A program made the position numbers and the translations under genes. A DNA stretch of 64,000 nt from Wenyingzhuangia heitensis (GTDB lineage Bacteria > Bacteroidota > Bacteroidia > Flavobacteriales > Flavobacteriaceae), in contig NZ_JAASQL010000001.1 in the NCBI RefSeq assembly GCF_011762155.1, positions 1,984,448-2,048,447 of the forward strand. The letters run 5' to 3'. The stretch's first letter is position 1; each line of letters starts with the position of its first letter. Below, one piece after another: positions 9,185 through 18,943 of the stretch. The notes beneath the pieces are model-generated. The model did not search any database. It was not told where the DNA came from and worked only from the letters and a program-made list of their open reading frames with translations.

Positions 9185-9634
9185 ATGGAAACGTACACAG
9201 ACAAAGTAGGAGCAAAGTTAAACTCATTATTAGAAAAAAACTATGATGCCGAAAAAGGATACAGAAATGCAGCAGAGAATGTTAAAAATGATGAGTTGAA
9301 AAAATTCTTTATTAAGAAATCTACAGAAAGACACGATTTTGCTCTTGACTTAAAAACAGAAATAGCTTCTTTTAATCAAGATGCAGATAAATATGGAAGT
9401 GTTGCAGGTGATTTACACAGAACTTGGATGGATTTGAAATCAATCTTATCGGTAAATAATGATGAGGCTGTATTAGAAGAAGCCATTAGAGGAGAAAAAG
9501 CATCTGTAGAAGAATATAATGAGGTTTTAAGTGAAACAGCATTGCCTAAGAGTACAAAATCAGTTTTAGAAACTCAAAAAACAAAAATAGAAGCAGATTT
9601 AGCTTCTGTAAAAGTGTTAGAGTTTTTACATTAA
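9185..9634 (+). CDS. DUF2383 / PA2169-family four-helix-bundle protein
   Basis: 149 residues, almost wholly helical. It starts METYTDKVGAKLNSLLEKNYDAEKGYR, the pattern of the DUF2383 (PA2169) ferritin-like family, including the glutamates and the STERHDFALDL helix. These proteins are usually about 150 residues and are often induced under stress, but no reaction is established. It is monocistronic: its own promoter-like box lies upstream and a terminator lies 20 bp downstream. Confidence 0.82.
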   Translation: METYTDKVGAKLNSLLEKNYDAEKGYRNAAENVKNDELKKFFIKKSTERHDFALDLKTEIASFNQDADKYGSVAGDLHRTWMDLKSILSVNNDEAVLEEAIRGEKASVEEYNEVLSETALPKSTKSVLETQKTKIEADLASVKVLEFLH

Positions 9635-9653
9635 TATACAAACACCACCCTAT

Positions 9654-9692
9654 AAAAAATGCTTTAAGGAACAGTGCCTTAAAGCATTTTTT
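9654..9692 (+). terminator. intrinsic terminator after DUF2383 gene
   Basis: Stem AAAAAATGCTTTAAGG / CCTTAAAGCATTTTTT with a seven-base loop, 20 bp after the stop codon. The A/T symmetry could let it work in both directions. Confidence 0.85.
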
Positions 9693-9770
9693 ATTTTAAT
9701 ATAAATCTGTGTTATTTGCAGATTTGTGAATTTATTTACTTTGATTAACATTCGTGTTCTATCACGTTAT

Positions 9771-10529
9771 TTAACGTTTTCTAATTCTTTTTTTTAGTTT
9801 TATAATTCCACCTGTAATTAATGCAGGAATAGTCATTAATACAGCTACTTTAACAAAAGGTAAAATGTATCTTAATCCATTTTTTGGCAAATTATTCTCT
9901 TTTTTTACCGTTTCAGTTTCTAAATTTATTCTAAATCCATTTGCCCATTCACTATCATCCAAAGCCCAAAAAGCAAAAGCTATAACAATACTTATAAATA
10001 CTAAAAACAATAGCGATTTAGCTTTTGTAATAAGTATGGTTTTAATTTCACTAAGGTGATGTAAGTCGGTTTTAAATTTTAGTTTTTTAATAGCACCAAG
10101 AATCCATTTCCAATGCAAACAAATATGCACCCCTAATACAACCATTAACAAGGTAGCACTTAGGTTATGAATTTTAGACCAAAAGGGATCAGGTTCAAAA
10201 TAAATACCGAAAAAGGGCAATGCAGCTTCAGAAATAACAATTCCAGAAACGGTTACCACAATCATAAATAAATATAATATCCAATTTAAAATATAATCAA
10301 AACGAGATTTATGTTGCTTTTTTAATAGTTTGCTAGAGTTGGTTACAATCCAACTCCAATTGATGATAATATGTAAAAAGAAAGGTAGTAGAATCAAAAA
10401 ACTAAACCATTCGTGAATAGGTATACCGGTAGTTTGTGGAACCAGTACTAAAATCATAAGAGCAAAAAAGAAAATATCTGTATAAATTCTAACTTTAGAA
10501 GTTTTCTTTTTATTAGGTGTTGTATTCAT
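9771..10529 (-). CDS. DUF4405 membrane protein (cytochrome b561-like fold)
   Basis: 252 residues with about five to six membrane helices. His residues are placed in helices (IHEWFSFLILLPFFLHIIINWSW and LGVHICLHWKWILGA), as in DUF4405/b-type cytochrome-like domains where paired histidines could hold haem. A final hydrophobic helix ends in a basic tail (KLKKRIRKR). Probable role: inner-membrane electron transfer, though the substrate is unknown. It lies 17 bp downstream of the Nudix gene on the same strand, suggesting co-transcription without an obvious functional link. Confidence 0.75.
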   Translation of the reverse strand: MNTTPNKKKTSKVRIYTDIFFFALMILVLVPQTTGIPIHEWFSFLILLPFFLHIIINWSWIVTNSSKLLKKQHKSRFDYILNWILYLFMIVVTVSGIVISEAALPFFGIYFEPDPFWSKIHNLSATLLMVVLGVHICLHWKWILGAIKKLKFKTDLHHLSEIKTILITKAKSLLFLVFISIVIAFAFWALDDSEWANGFRINLETETVKKENNLPKNGLRYILPFVKVAVLMTIPALITGGIIKLKKRIRKR

Positions 10530-10546
10530 TAAAATATAGAATTTTA

Positions 10547-11020
10547 TTAGTAATTACTAAAAGGTTTAAAACCGTTAAAATAATTTTTAGTGTTTGTGTG
10601 AACGTCTTTGTGAGCCAACAATTCCTCTTTAGTAGCCCACCAATATTCTGAGTGTTGTGCTTTGGGAAGTTCCATTGCTTTTTGTTTGATGTTTACAGAA
10701 AAAGCATTGACAACATAATGTGTACCAAAGTTAGGATCATTCGCAAAATTAGTAGGATACATATGTTCATAAAGCCCAACGTAGGTAGCTTCTGAAAAAT
10801 TGATTGCAAAGCCTAGTTCTGCTTCACAAATGCGTGTAAAAGCCTCTAAAAAAGATTCGTTTTTTCTGATCACTCCACCAGGTACAAACCAAGTATGCTG
10901 TGCAGGTTTGTTTAATCTGTATCCTAGTAAAATCTTACCATCAGCATCTGTAATCACCAAATCAATAGATATTAGGGGAGTGTTTTTAACAACTTCTGTA
11001 TATTCTTTTTCAGGGAGCAT
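10547..11020 (-). CDS. gmm: Nudix hydrolase, GDP-mannose mannosyl hydrolase-like
   Basis: 157 residues. The block LLGYRLNKPAQHTWFVPGG followed by a shortened Nudix box with EAFTRICEAELG matches GDP-mannose mannosyl hydrolase (Gmm/NudD). In that family the Nudix motif is degenerate at its first glutamates, and the enzyme hydrolyses GDP-mannose or GDP-glucose to GDP plus sugar. The C-terminal SEYWWATKEELLAHKDVH is also family-like. It would act in the cytoplasm on nucleotide sugars for surface polysaccharides, but no glycan-synthesis cluster lies nearby. Substrate specificity is inferred. Confidence 0.75.
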   Translation of the reverse strand: MLPEKEYTEVVKNTPLISIDLVITDADGKILLGYRLNKPAQHTWFVPGGVIRKNESFLEAFTRICEAELGFAINFSEATYVGLYEHMYPTNFANDPNFGTHYVVNAFSVNIKQKAMELPKAQHSEYWWATKEELLAHKDVHTNTKNYFNGFKPFSNY

Positions 11021-11164
11021 ATTTATGGTTTTAAGCTGTTGTAAATATAAAATTAATCTTGTGACTTCAAGTCATTCACGGAGAGTAATAGAGGGGGAAT
11101 TGAGAAGTAGATTTATGTTAGTAAGCCCTGTTCTCGATACTTCTTTTACTTGCGTTTTACTACA

Positions 11165-11586
11165 GCAAAAGAAACTCGAACTGACACTTTGTTTTAGAAG
11201 AACTTTATTATTCTGTCACTTCAAGTGATTTTTGAAGTGTAACGGAAAAAATTGTATCGAGAAGTAGGTTTTAAATAGGAATGCTGTTTTCTATAGTTAA
11301 AACCACAACTAAGGTAAAAGAAACTCGAACTGACACTTTGTTTTAGAAGAACTTTATTACTCTGTCACTTCGAGTGATTTTTGAAGTGCAACGGAAAGAA
11401 TTGTATCGAGAAGTAGGTTTTAAATAGGAATGCTGTTTTCTATAGTTAAAACCACAACTAAGGCAAAAGAAACTCGAACTGATATTTTGTTTTTAGAAGA
11501 ACTTTATTACTCTGTCATTTCGAGTGATTTTTGAAGTGTAACGGAAAAAATTGTATCGAGAAGTAGATTTGAAATAGTAATGCTAC
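11165..11586. repeat. 149-bp direct tandem repeat, about 2.8 copies
   Basis: Three head-to-tail units begin at 11165, 11314 and 11463, an exact period of 149 bp, and differ at only a few positions; the third decays after about 11586. Each unit contains an imperfect inverted repeat about 40 bp apart: ACTCGAACTGACA and TGTCACTTCGAGT (12 of 13 positions complementary in unit 2). It also contains the block GTATCGAGAAGTAGG. Degenerate, partly inverted fragments flank it (GTGACTTCAAGTCATT near 11060, TTCTCGATACTTCT near 11131, ACTCGAAC near 11605 and 11661). No coding potential is evident. It looks like a REP-type palindromic element that has been tandemly amplified. Confidence 0.9.
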
Positions 11587-11685
11587 TATTGATACGCTAT
11601 TACTACTCGAACTGACAAGGTTTTCAAGACAAATTCCTTTCATTGTCATTTTAGAAATTTACTCGAACAGACATTAATATTCTAA

Positions 11686-12378
11686 CTAATTACTAGCTTT
11701 TACATCTCCCATATGGATGTCCATGCCAATTAATTTTAGCGTATGATTAGTTGGTAATTTACAACCTGCTTTGGTAGTAATCCAATCTTCCCAAGTAGTT
11801 TTTAAACCACCAATAGGTATAATAGTAACCCACATTTTAAAAGATATTGGAATGAAATTGTCATCTAGAATCCATAAATAAGAATCTCCAGGTGTAGAAC
11901 CTCCAGAGGTATAAGTAACTAGCAAGGAATTTTTACCATTGTGCTTAACAATACTTCTTTCTGCTCCAGAGTCTTTAACTTTATAAGGAGCTACCAACCA
12001 AAAAGAATCGTTATTAAAGTATTTTATCGCTTTTTTAATTAGTTCTGGAGCATTCACTTCTTTTCCATCAACATAAACTTTTGATTTTTTAGGTTGTTTG
12101 GTAAATAAAATAACTTTGTTATCAGCCCAAGCTACTTCAACCTTATCTTCTTTTTTGTACCATTTGTAATCATGCCCTCCTATAAAACTCCATTCTAATA
12201 GTGTTATATTATCATATGCGTTTTTGTTTAATGCTGTTAACATCCTGGTGGCTAACAATTCTGCTCGGTCTCCTTTTTCTCCTTTTGGTAACGATTCATT
12301 ATTGATGATTCCAATCATAAAAAGAGAAGTAAACAATACAACTAAAACTAATGCTGAAATTTTTAAAAACTTTTTCAT
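11686..12378 (-). CDS. conserved hypothetical exported/membrane-anchored protein
   Basis: 230 residues. An N-terminal hydrophobic segment (about 5-26) after MKKFLK acts as an uncleaved anchor or signal peptide; there is no lipobox. The rest looks like a beta-rich periplasmic domain (ILDDNFIPISFKMWVTIIPIGG). I do not recognise an enzyme family. It lies downstream of purL on the same strand but is separated from it by a strong terminator, so it probably has its own promoter. Downstream lies the 149-bp repeat array. Confidence 0.65.
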   Translation of the reverse strand: MKKFLKISALVLVVLFTSLFMIGIINNESLPKGEKGDRAELLATRMLTALNKNAYDNITLLEWSFIGGHDYKWYKKEDKVEVAWADNKVILFTKQPKKSKVYVDGKEVNAPELIKKAIKYFNNDSFWLVAPYKVKDSGAERSIVKHNGKNSLLVTYTSGGSTPGDSYLWILDDNFIPISFKMWVTIIPIGGLKTTWEDWITTKAGCKLPTNHTLKLIGMDIHMGDVKASN

Positions 12379-12436
12379 AAGTGATCTGTTTAGAAGTGAT
12401 AATAGTAAAAGAGTTTGTCAACGTGTTTATATAAAT

Positions 12437-12470
12437 AAAAAAAACTCGCTAAATTTAGCGAGTTTTTTTT
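12437..12470 (-). terminator. intrinsic terminator of purL
   Basis: Near-perfect palindrome AAAAAAACTCGCTAAA / TTTAGCGAGTTTTTTT with poly-T on either strand, 7 bp after the purL stop codon. Confidence 0.88.
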
Positions 12471-12476
12471 AAATTA

Positions 12477-15400
12477 TTATTTTGTCAACCAATCTTTAGC
12501 GTTTACAAAAGCTTCTAGCCAAGGAGAAACTTCATCGTTTCTATCGGTAGGGTAGTTAGCCCAGTTCCATTGAAAAATAGAACGTTCAATATGTGGCATC
12601 ATTACCAAGTGACGACCATCTTCAGAACTCATCATAGCCGTATTGTAGCTAGATCCGTTAGGGTTGGCAGGATATCCTTTGTAACCGTATTTAGCTACCA
12701 AATTATATTGATCTTCTGCGTAAGGCAAGTTAAACTTTCCTTCTCCATGAGAAATCCAAACTCCTAATTTGCTTCCTGTTAAGGTGCTTAACATTACCGA
12801 GTTGTTTTCTTGAATTTCTACAGAAGTAAATCCAGATTCGTGCTTGTGAGAATCGTTGTGTTCCATAACAGGCTTTTCTGCGTGTTCTGGGTTAATCAAT
12901 CCTAATTCTATCAATAACTGACATCCGTTACAAATTCCTAAAGACAACGTGTCTTTACGAGCGTAGAAGTTGTCTAAAGCTGCTTTTGCTTTTGGGTTGT
13001 ATAAGAAAGCACCAGCCCATCCTTTAGCAGAACCTAATACATCTGAGTTAGAGAAACCTCCAACAGCTGCTAAAAAGTTTACATCTTCTAAAGTTTCACG
13101 ACCAGAAATTAAATCTGTCATGTGTACATCTTTTACATCAAAACCAGCTAAGTACAATGCGTTAGCCATTTCACGTTCTGAGTTAGATCCTTTTTCACGT
13201 AACACAGCTGCCACAGGTTTGTTACCTGCTTCTATCTTAGGTAATTTTCCTGTAAAGTTACTAGGGAATGTAAAGTCTAAAGCTTGATTTTTATAATTGT
13301 CAAATCTTTCCGTAGCTTTTGCTTCTCCAGATTGTTTTTTGTCTAATAAGTAAGAAGTCTTAAACCAAACATCACGTAAATCTGCAATGTTAAATACTTC
13401 TGTAGTGTTTCCGTTTACTAAGGTTACTACTTCAGTTTCTACCGTAGTACCAATGTTTGCGAATTTCAATCCAGCTTCTGTTAAAGCAGCTTCCACTTCT
13501 GTAGCGTTTAAGGTCTGAATTACAACTCCTGCGTTTTCTGCAAACAATACTTTGGTCGTGTCCGCTTCATCTAAAGTAGAAATGTTAATGTTGGCACCTA
13601 AGTTTACATCTGCAAAACACATTTCTAAAATAGTGGTAATCAATCCACCTGCAGAAATATCGTGACCTGCTGTAATTAATCCTTTTTCTATTAAAGTTTG
13701 TACGGTGTTAAAAGCCGTTTTAAATTTAGCGGAGTCTTTAATATCTGGAGTTTCTGTTCCAATTTTATTTAAAGCTTGTGCAAATGATGATCCTCCTAAT
13801 TTAAATGCATCAGAAGAAAAATCTATATAATAAATAGTGTTTCCTTCTTTTTTAGAAAAAACAGGTTCTACTACTTTTTTAAGATCATTACAATGTCCTA
13901 CACCAGAAATAATAACCGTTCCTGGAGCAATTACATCTTTGTTTGGATATTTTTGTTTCATAGACAAAGAATCTTTTCCTGTTGGAATATTGATTCCTAA
14001 ATCAATCGCAAAATCAGAAACAGCTTTTACAGCATTAAACAAACGAGCATCTTCTCCTTCGTTTTTACAAGGCCACATCCAGTTCGCAGATAAAGAAACA
14101 GAAGACAATTGATCTTCTAATGGAGCCCAAACTAAGTTGGTTAAACATTCTGCAATCGCGTTACGAGAACCTGCAGCTTCATTAATTAAAGCCGAAATAG
14201 GAGCGTGACCAATAGAAGTGGCAATTCCTTCTTTACCATTGTAGTCTAAAGCCATTACAGCTACATCATTTAAAGGCAATTGTAAAGGACCTGCACATTG
14301 TTGTTTGGCAACTTTACCACCCACACAACGGTCTACTTTGTTTGTTAACCAATCTTTACAAGCCACAGCCTCTAACTGTAAAACAGTTTGTACGTTTTGT
14401 TGAATGTCTTTGTTATCATAAACAACTTCTTCGTATTTACGAGCAGTTGTTTTGTCATTTAAAATTGTTTTTGGAGATGATCCAAACATATCATTTAAAT
14501 CTAAATCCATAGGAGCTTCTCCTGTAGTACTAGATCTAAATGTAAAGCGATTGTCGTTGGTTACATCACCAACTGTATACATTGGAGAACGTTCACGAGC
14601 GGCAACACGCTCTAAATAATCTATATCTTTTTGGTTGATGACCAATCCCATTCTTTCTTGAGATTCGTTCCCAATTGTTTCTTTGGCAGACAATGTAGGG
14701 TCTCCAATAGGTAATTTATCAGTATCAATCAATCCACCTGTTTCTTCTACTAACTCAGACAAACAGTTCATGTGTCCACCTGCACCGTGATCGTGAATAG
14801 ACACAATAGGGTTGATGTCACTTTCTACCATACCACGAATGGCATTGGCAGCACGTTTTTGCATTTCTGGGTTAGAACGTTGTACAGCGTTTAATTCAAT
14901 TCCAGAATCCATAGCACCAGTATCTGCAGAAGATACCGCAGCACCTCCCATACCAATACGGTAATTATCTCCACCAAGAATTACAATTTTATCACCTGCT
15001 TTAGGTTCGTCTTTTAACGCTTGTTCTGCTTTACCATAACCTACACCACCAGCTTGCATAATTACTTTATCAAACCCTAAAGTTCTTAAATCTGCATCTG
15101 ATAAATTTTTATTTAACTCTTCGTGTTCAAATGTTAATAAGGAACCAGAAATTAAAGGTTGACCAAATTTGTTTCCAAAATCAGAAGCACCGTTAGAAGC
15201 TTTGATTAAGATATCCATTGGAGTTTGGTATAACCACTTTCTTTCTTCTAAATTTTCCCAAGGTCTGTTTTCTTCTAGTCTTGAATAAGAAGTCATGTAA
15301 ACAGCTGTTCCTGCTAAGGGTAAAGAACCTTTACCACCTGCCAAACGGTCTCTAATTTCTCCACCTGCACCGGTTGCAGCTCCGTTAAAAGGCTCTACAG

Positions 15401-16154
15401 TGGTAGGGAAGTTGTGTGTTTCTGCTTTTAAAGAAATTACAGATTGATATTCTTTGTTTTCGTAAAAGTCAGGTTTGTCTGCTGTTTTTGGAGCAAATTG
15501 AACTGCTTTTGGTCCCTTTACAAAGGCAACGTTGTCTTTATATGCGGATACAATTCCGTTCGGAAATTCGTTAGATGTTTTACGAATCATTTTAAATAAA
15601 GAAGTATCTTTTTCTTCTCCATCAATCACAAATGTTCCGTTAAATATTTTGTGTCTACAGTGTTCTGAATTGATTTGAGAAAAACCAAAGACTTCAGAAT
15701 CTGTTAATTTACGTCCAATACGCTTAGACATGTCTTCTAAATACTCAATTTCATCATCACTTAAAGACAACCCTTCTTGCGCATCAAAAGCTTTAATGTC
15801 TTCAATTTCTAAAATTGGTTCTGGTTGTACATTAATGGTATAAGAGTCTTGATTTAACCCTTCGTACATTTTTTGTAACATAGGGTCTATTGCAGTTTCT
15901 TTTGAATCTGCTTTAGTAAACTCTTCTATTCTTTCAATTCCAGAAATACTCATATTCTGAGTAATTTCTACTGCGTTGGTACTCCAAGGAGTAATCATTT
16001 CTCTACGAGGTCCAATATAAAAACCTTCTAAAGCATCAGCGTTTATTTGTGTAGCATTTCCAAATAACCATTCTAATTTTTGAATGTTTTCAGCCGATTG
16101 TGCTGATGTTTGTACTGCAAAAACAGTCGTATTTTTTTGAAAGAATAATATCAT
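12477..16154 (-). CDS. purL: phosphoribosylformylglycinamidine synthase, single-chain PurL
   Basis: 1225 residues, the large one-chain form. It catalyses FGAR + glutamine + ATP to FGAM + glutamate in purine synthesis. Visible: an N-terminal PurS-like linker domain, the FGAM synthase core with SLKAETHNFPTTVEPFNGAATG and the glycine-rich repeats (GGKGSLPLAG, IHDHGAGGHMNCLSE), a second synthase half, and a C-terminal glutaminase domain with the nucleophile in LGICNGCQLLIELG and a late MPHIERSIFQWNW. The start MILFFQKNTTVFAV is family-typical. Monocistronic, ending in its own terminator. Confidence 0.97.
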   Translation of the reverse strand: MILFFQKNTTVFAVQTSAQSAENIQKLEWLFGNATQINADALEGFYIGPRREMITPWSTNAVEITQNMSISGIERIEEFTKADSKETAIDPMLQKMYEGLNQDSYTINVQPEPILEIEDIKAFDAQEGLSLSDDEIEYLEDMSKRIGRKLTDSEVFGFSQINSEHCRHKIFNGTFVIDGEEKDTSLFKMIRKTSNEFPNGIVSAYKDNVAFVKGPKAVQFAPKTADKPDFYENKEYQSVISLKAETHNFPTTVEPFNGAATGAGGEIRDRLAGGKGSLPLAGTAVYMTSYSRLEENRPWENLEERKWLYQTPMDILIKASNGASDFGNKFGQPLISGSLLTFEHEELNKNLSDADLRTLGFDKVIMQAGGVGYGKAEQALKDEPKAGDKIVILGGDNYRIGMGGAAVSSADTGAMDSGIELNAVQRSNPEMQKRAANAIRGMVESDINPIVSIHDHGAGGHMNCLSELVEETGGLIDTDKLPIGDPTLSAKETIGNESQERMGLVINQKDIDYLERVAARERSPMYTVGDVTNDNRFTFRSSTTGEAPMDLDLNDMFGSSPKTILNDKTTARKYEEVVYDNKDIQQNVQTVLQLEAVACKDWLTNKVDRCVGGKVAKQQCAGPLQLPLNDVAVMALDYNGKEGIATSIGHAPISALINEAAGSRNAIAECLTNLVWAPLEDQLSSVSLSANWMWPCKNEGEDARLFNAVKAVSDFAIDLGINIPTGKDSLSMKQKYPNKDVIAPGTVIISGVGHCNDLKKVVEPVFSKKEGNTIYYIDFSSDAFKLGGSSFAQALNKIGTETPDIKDSAKFKTAFNTVQTLIEKGLITAGHDISAGGLITTILEMCFADVNLGANINISTLDEADTTKVLFAENAGVVIQTLNATEVEAALTEAGLKFANIGTTVETEVVTLVNGNTTEVFNIADLRDVWFKTSYLLDKKQSGEAKATERFDNYKNQALDFTFPSNFTGKLPKIEAGNKPVAAVLREKGSNSEREMANALYLAGFDVKDVHMTDLISGRETLEDVNFLAAVGGFSNSDVLGSAKGWAGAFLYNPKAKAALDNFYARKDTLSLGICNGCQLLIELGLINPEHAEKPVMEHNDSHKHESGFTSVEIQENNSVMLSTLTGSKLGVWISHGEGKFNLPYAEDQYNLVAKYGYKGYPANPNGSSYNTAMMSSEDGRHLVMMPHIERSIFQWNWANYPTDRNDEVSPWLEAFVNAKDWLTK

Positions 16155-16256
16155 TATGAATGAAGTTTGTTCAAGTTTAACTTAAAAGCGCAAATTTAGA
16201 TAAAATAGTGGACTTTAAGGAGTGTATTATTTAAAGATTTTTTAATTATAAAAAAC

Positions 16257-17621
16257 TTAAATAGTGCTTGTTCTGTATTGTACTTTTCGTTTGATGATTT
16301 TGTATCTAACTTTTATACGATGTAGTATTTGAATTAAAACAGGCTCATATTGTGTATATGCTAAAAAGAAAAAAATAAATAATATGGCTCCAGAAATAGA
16401 AAAAAATGGAGTTAGTTTATTTTTGATCAAGATATCTAATCTAAAACCAAAAAAACCTTGGTATAATAGAATTACGTGAAGTACGTATACTGACAAAGTA
16501 TTTTGTCCAATTTTAATAAATGTTTGATAATTCCAGTTTGATAATTTCCACATTCCTAAAACAATAGGGATAAAAAATAAGCTATAAGCTACAATGTTTT
16601 GTAAAGGTGTTTCTAATGGTGTTGTAAATAAATAACAACCCAATCCAAAACTGATACCTATCAGATTACGAACCACTATTTTAGGAACATCAAATAGAGT
16701 TTGTGTTCTAAGTGTTGTAATTCCTTTTTGAAGTAATATAATCAACCCAATAAAAATTAATACCTGACAAAAGCGAACAGGTTCGTAACCATATTTAAAA
16801 GATTTAAGCAGGTTAAAAAGTGGTAGTTTTTGTATGCCTGCCAATAAAGGGTAGGTAAGTAATTGTACTAGAACTCCTGAAACTATTAATCCGAAAGGGA
16901 ATAAAAAATGATTGGCTTTGTGTTTTAAGGTATAAATAACACTACCCAAAGCACCTCCCAAAAACACATAACCAGACCAAGGGAATAATGGAAAAACAGA
17001 TGTTTTTAAAGTAGTGTCTTTACTTGTTATTAAAATGTTTTCTATAAATCGAGGTAGGTAGGTGTATTCCATAGCATACAATGTAGGACTTATAATAACA
17101 ACTAATAAACCCATTATTCCCAACAAAAATCCTAAAGGAATTTTAAGTATATAGGTTTTAATTAAGTAAATAGTTATTAATAAAATAAGTGAGGTTCCTA
17201 TGCATTGCAATACATGAAATATTTGAGTAAGACTTGTAAATAAAGGTCTTTCTGAAAAAAAGTGGGTATACAAATTAAATTGTAAAAAATAACCTATTGC
17301 AATTAAAGTGATCCCTCTTTTTAATCCTTTTTGTACTCTAGGATTAGACCAGCCTTGCGTACTACTTTGTAATAATAAATAGGTGAAAATCAATCCAGAA
17401 ACAGATAAAAACAAAGGAGCAGTAAGTCCTCTTGTAAATTTCCAAACAGCATAAATAGGATTTAAAGGGTCACGAAAAACGGGTAATAGGCTATGGGTCA
17501 TAAAATGACCTTCCAGCATCATTAGTATGGCTACAGATCTAAGAATGTCAATGTATTCTAATCTTTTTGTTTTCAATGTTTTAGGCTCGTTAATTTTGCG
17601 CGAATGTAAACAAAAAAACAA
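16257..17621 (-). CDS. heparan-alpha-glucosaminide N-acetyltransferase-like membrane acyltransferase
   Basis: 454 residues with about ten to eleven membrane helices. The opening KTKRLEYIDILRSVAILMM followed by LEGHFMTHSL is the pattern of the COG3503/DUF1624 (HGSNAT-like) transmembrane acyltransferases. The histidine in the first helix region (GHFMTH) is the likely active-site residue by analogy. Such proteins transfer acetyl groups across the membrane to sugars, but the substrate here is unknown. It is divergent from the methyltransferase gene at 17706, which starts only 84 bp away. It could alternatively be called a generic acyltransferase. Confidence 0.72.
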   Translation of the reverse strand: MFFCLHSRKINEPKTLKTKRLEYIDILRSVAILMMLEGHFMTHSLLPVFRDPLNPIYAVWKFTRGLTAPLFLSVSGLIFTYLLLQSSTQGWSNPRVQKGLKRGITLIAIGYFLQFNLYTHFFSERPLFTSLTQIFHVLQCIGTSLILLITIYLIKTYILKIPLGFLLGIMGLLVVIISPTLYAMEYTYLPRFIENILITSKDTTLKTSVFPLFPWSGYVFLGGALGSVIYTLKHKANHFLFPFGLIVSGVLVQLLTYPLLAGIQKLPLFNLLKSFKYGYEPVRFCQVLIFIGLIILLQKGITTLRTQTLFDVPKIVVRNLIGISFGLGCYLFTTPLETPLQNIVAYSLFFIPIVLGMWKLSNWNYQTFIKIGQNTLSVYVLHVILLYQGFFGFRLDILIKNKLTPFFSISGAILFIFFFLAYTQYEPVLIQILHRIKVRYKIIKRKVQYRTSTI

Positions 17622-17705
17622 TAGGTTATTTAATTATTTACATTCGATTTCTATCCGTGACCTATATCTATTTTTTTATCCATTAATAAAGACTAATTTT
17701 GCAGT

Positions 17706-18857
17706 ATGGATGAATTTAAACCTCTTTTTGAAGAAATTCAAAATAGCCTTGTAGCAGACACTTTTGTGAAAATGACATTTAGTAAACCTATCAGAAAAAA
17801 TGATGGATTACGTAATGTATATGTAAGATTAGTAACAATACAAAATCAACAAAAATTTCAGTTTACCTATCGTAATAAAACCAACGATGTCGTAAAAAAC
17901 TACACACTAGAAGAAGCTTTTGAAGAAGTTGAAACGTTGTTAACTAATACGTTTCGTTCTGCTGTAGTGTTTACATTGCCAGATGATATTCAAGTATTTG
18001 TTTCTAAAAAGAAAGTAGTAACTCTTAAAAAAGTGGCTCCTAGTTTTACCAACAAGTTACCAGAAACTCACGATAGACCTAAAGAAAAACGTGCAGCCAA
18101 TAAAGATTATTTGTTTTACTTAGGGGTAACAGATAAAGAGGGAAATGTAATTCCTAAAATGGCAGATAAATATCGTCAGATAAACAAGTATTTAGAAATA
18201 ATAGAAAGTTTAATTAATGGAATTAAGTTACCAAAACACATTCAGATTGTAGATATGGGTTCTGGAAAAGGGTATTTAACTTTTGCCTTGTATGATTATT
18301 TAAAAAACGATAGACATAAAGAGGTTTCTGTTACAGGAATTGAGTTACGAGATGGTTTGGTTACGTATTGTAATGATGTTGCTGAAAAATGTGGTTTTGA
18401 GGGGTTGAATTTTGAAAACAAATTAATTCAGGATTACGACAACAAAAAAATAGACATTTTAATTGCTTTGCATGCTTGTGATACCGCCACAGATGATGCG
18501 ATTGCTAAAGGAATTGTAGCCAATGCTGGTTTGGTTATTTGTGCACCTTGTTGTCATAAACAAGTTCGTCAACAAGTAAAAGGAGTGGAGCAGGAGAGTC
18601 CTTTGTTAAAATATGGAATTTTTAAAGAACGTCAGTTTGAAATGATTACAGATACTATTAGAGCTTTAATTTTAGAAAAGCATCAATATAGTACTAAGGT
18701 ATTTGAGTTTATTTCTAATGAACATACTCGTAAAAATGTAATGTTGGTGGGATCTAAAACAAATAAAAAGGCAGATACTAAAGACATAAATGATAAAATA
18801 AAGGATTTAAAAAGTCAGTACCAAATAGATTTTCATTATTTAGAAAAGCAAGTTTAA
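17706..18857 (+). CDS. class I SAM-dependent methyltransferase (Methyltransf_32 type)
   Basis: 383 residues. An N-terminal domain of about 150 residues precedes a Rossmann methyltransferase with motif I DMGSGKGYLTFALYDYL (near residue 181), an acidic motif II (VTGIELRDGL), and IALHACDTATDDAI with CAPCCHKQVRQQ. The last two are typical of the PF13679-type family related to eukaryotic METTL25/GSTCD. Substrate unknown, possibly RNA. A TAnnTTTG-like box (TAATTTTG, 17694-17701) sits so close to the ATG that the message would be nearly leaderless. Followed directly by a terminator. Confidence 0.8.
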   Translation: MDEFKPLFEEIQNSLVADTFVKMTFSKPIRKNDGLRNVYVRLVTIQNQQKFQFTYRNKTNDVVKNYTLEEAFEEVETLLTNTFRSAVVFTLPDDIQVFVSKKKVVTLKKVAPSFTNKLPETHDRPKEKRAANKDYLFYLGVTDKEGNVIPKMADKYRQINKYLEIIESLINGIKLPKHIQIVDMGSGKGYLTFALYDYLKNDRHKEVSVTGIELRDGLVTYCNDVAEKCGFEGLNFENKLIQDYDNKKIDILIALHACDTATDDAIAKGIVANAGLVICAPCCHKQVRQQVKGVEQESPLLKYGIFKERQFEMITDTIRALILEKHQYSTKVFEFISNEHTRKNVMLVGSKTNKKADTKDINDKIKDLKSQYQIDFHYLEKQV

Positions 18858-18859
18858 CT

Positions 18860-18892
18860 AAAAAAGCTCTGAAGAAATTCAGAGCTTTTTTT
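18860..18892 (+). terminator. intrinsic terminator after methyltransferase gene
   Basis: Stem AAAAAAGCTCTGA / TCAGAGCTTTTTT with a six-base loop, immediately after the stop codon. The symmetric A/T tails also suit the convergent mscS-type gene that ends at 18944. Confidence 0.87.
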
Positions 18893-18943
18893 ATGTTTAT
18901 AACTGAGGTAAGTTCGGTTTTAAAAGAAAACTTTTACCAGTGT

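Noticed and set aside
10800..11228. 142-codon plus-strand frame
   Set aside because: Antisense to the Nudix gene and running into the 149-bp repeats; no recognisable domain.
11165..11586. CRISPR array
   Set aside because: Units are 149 bp and nearly identical throughout; no short repeat/unique spacer alternation and no cas genes.
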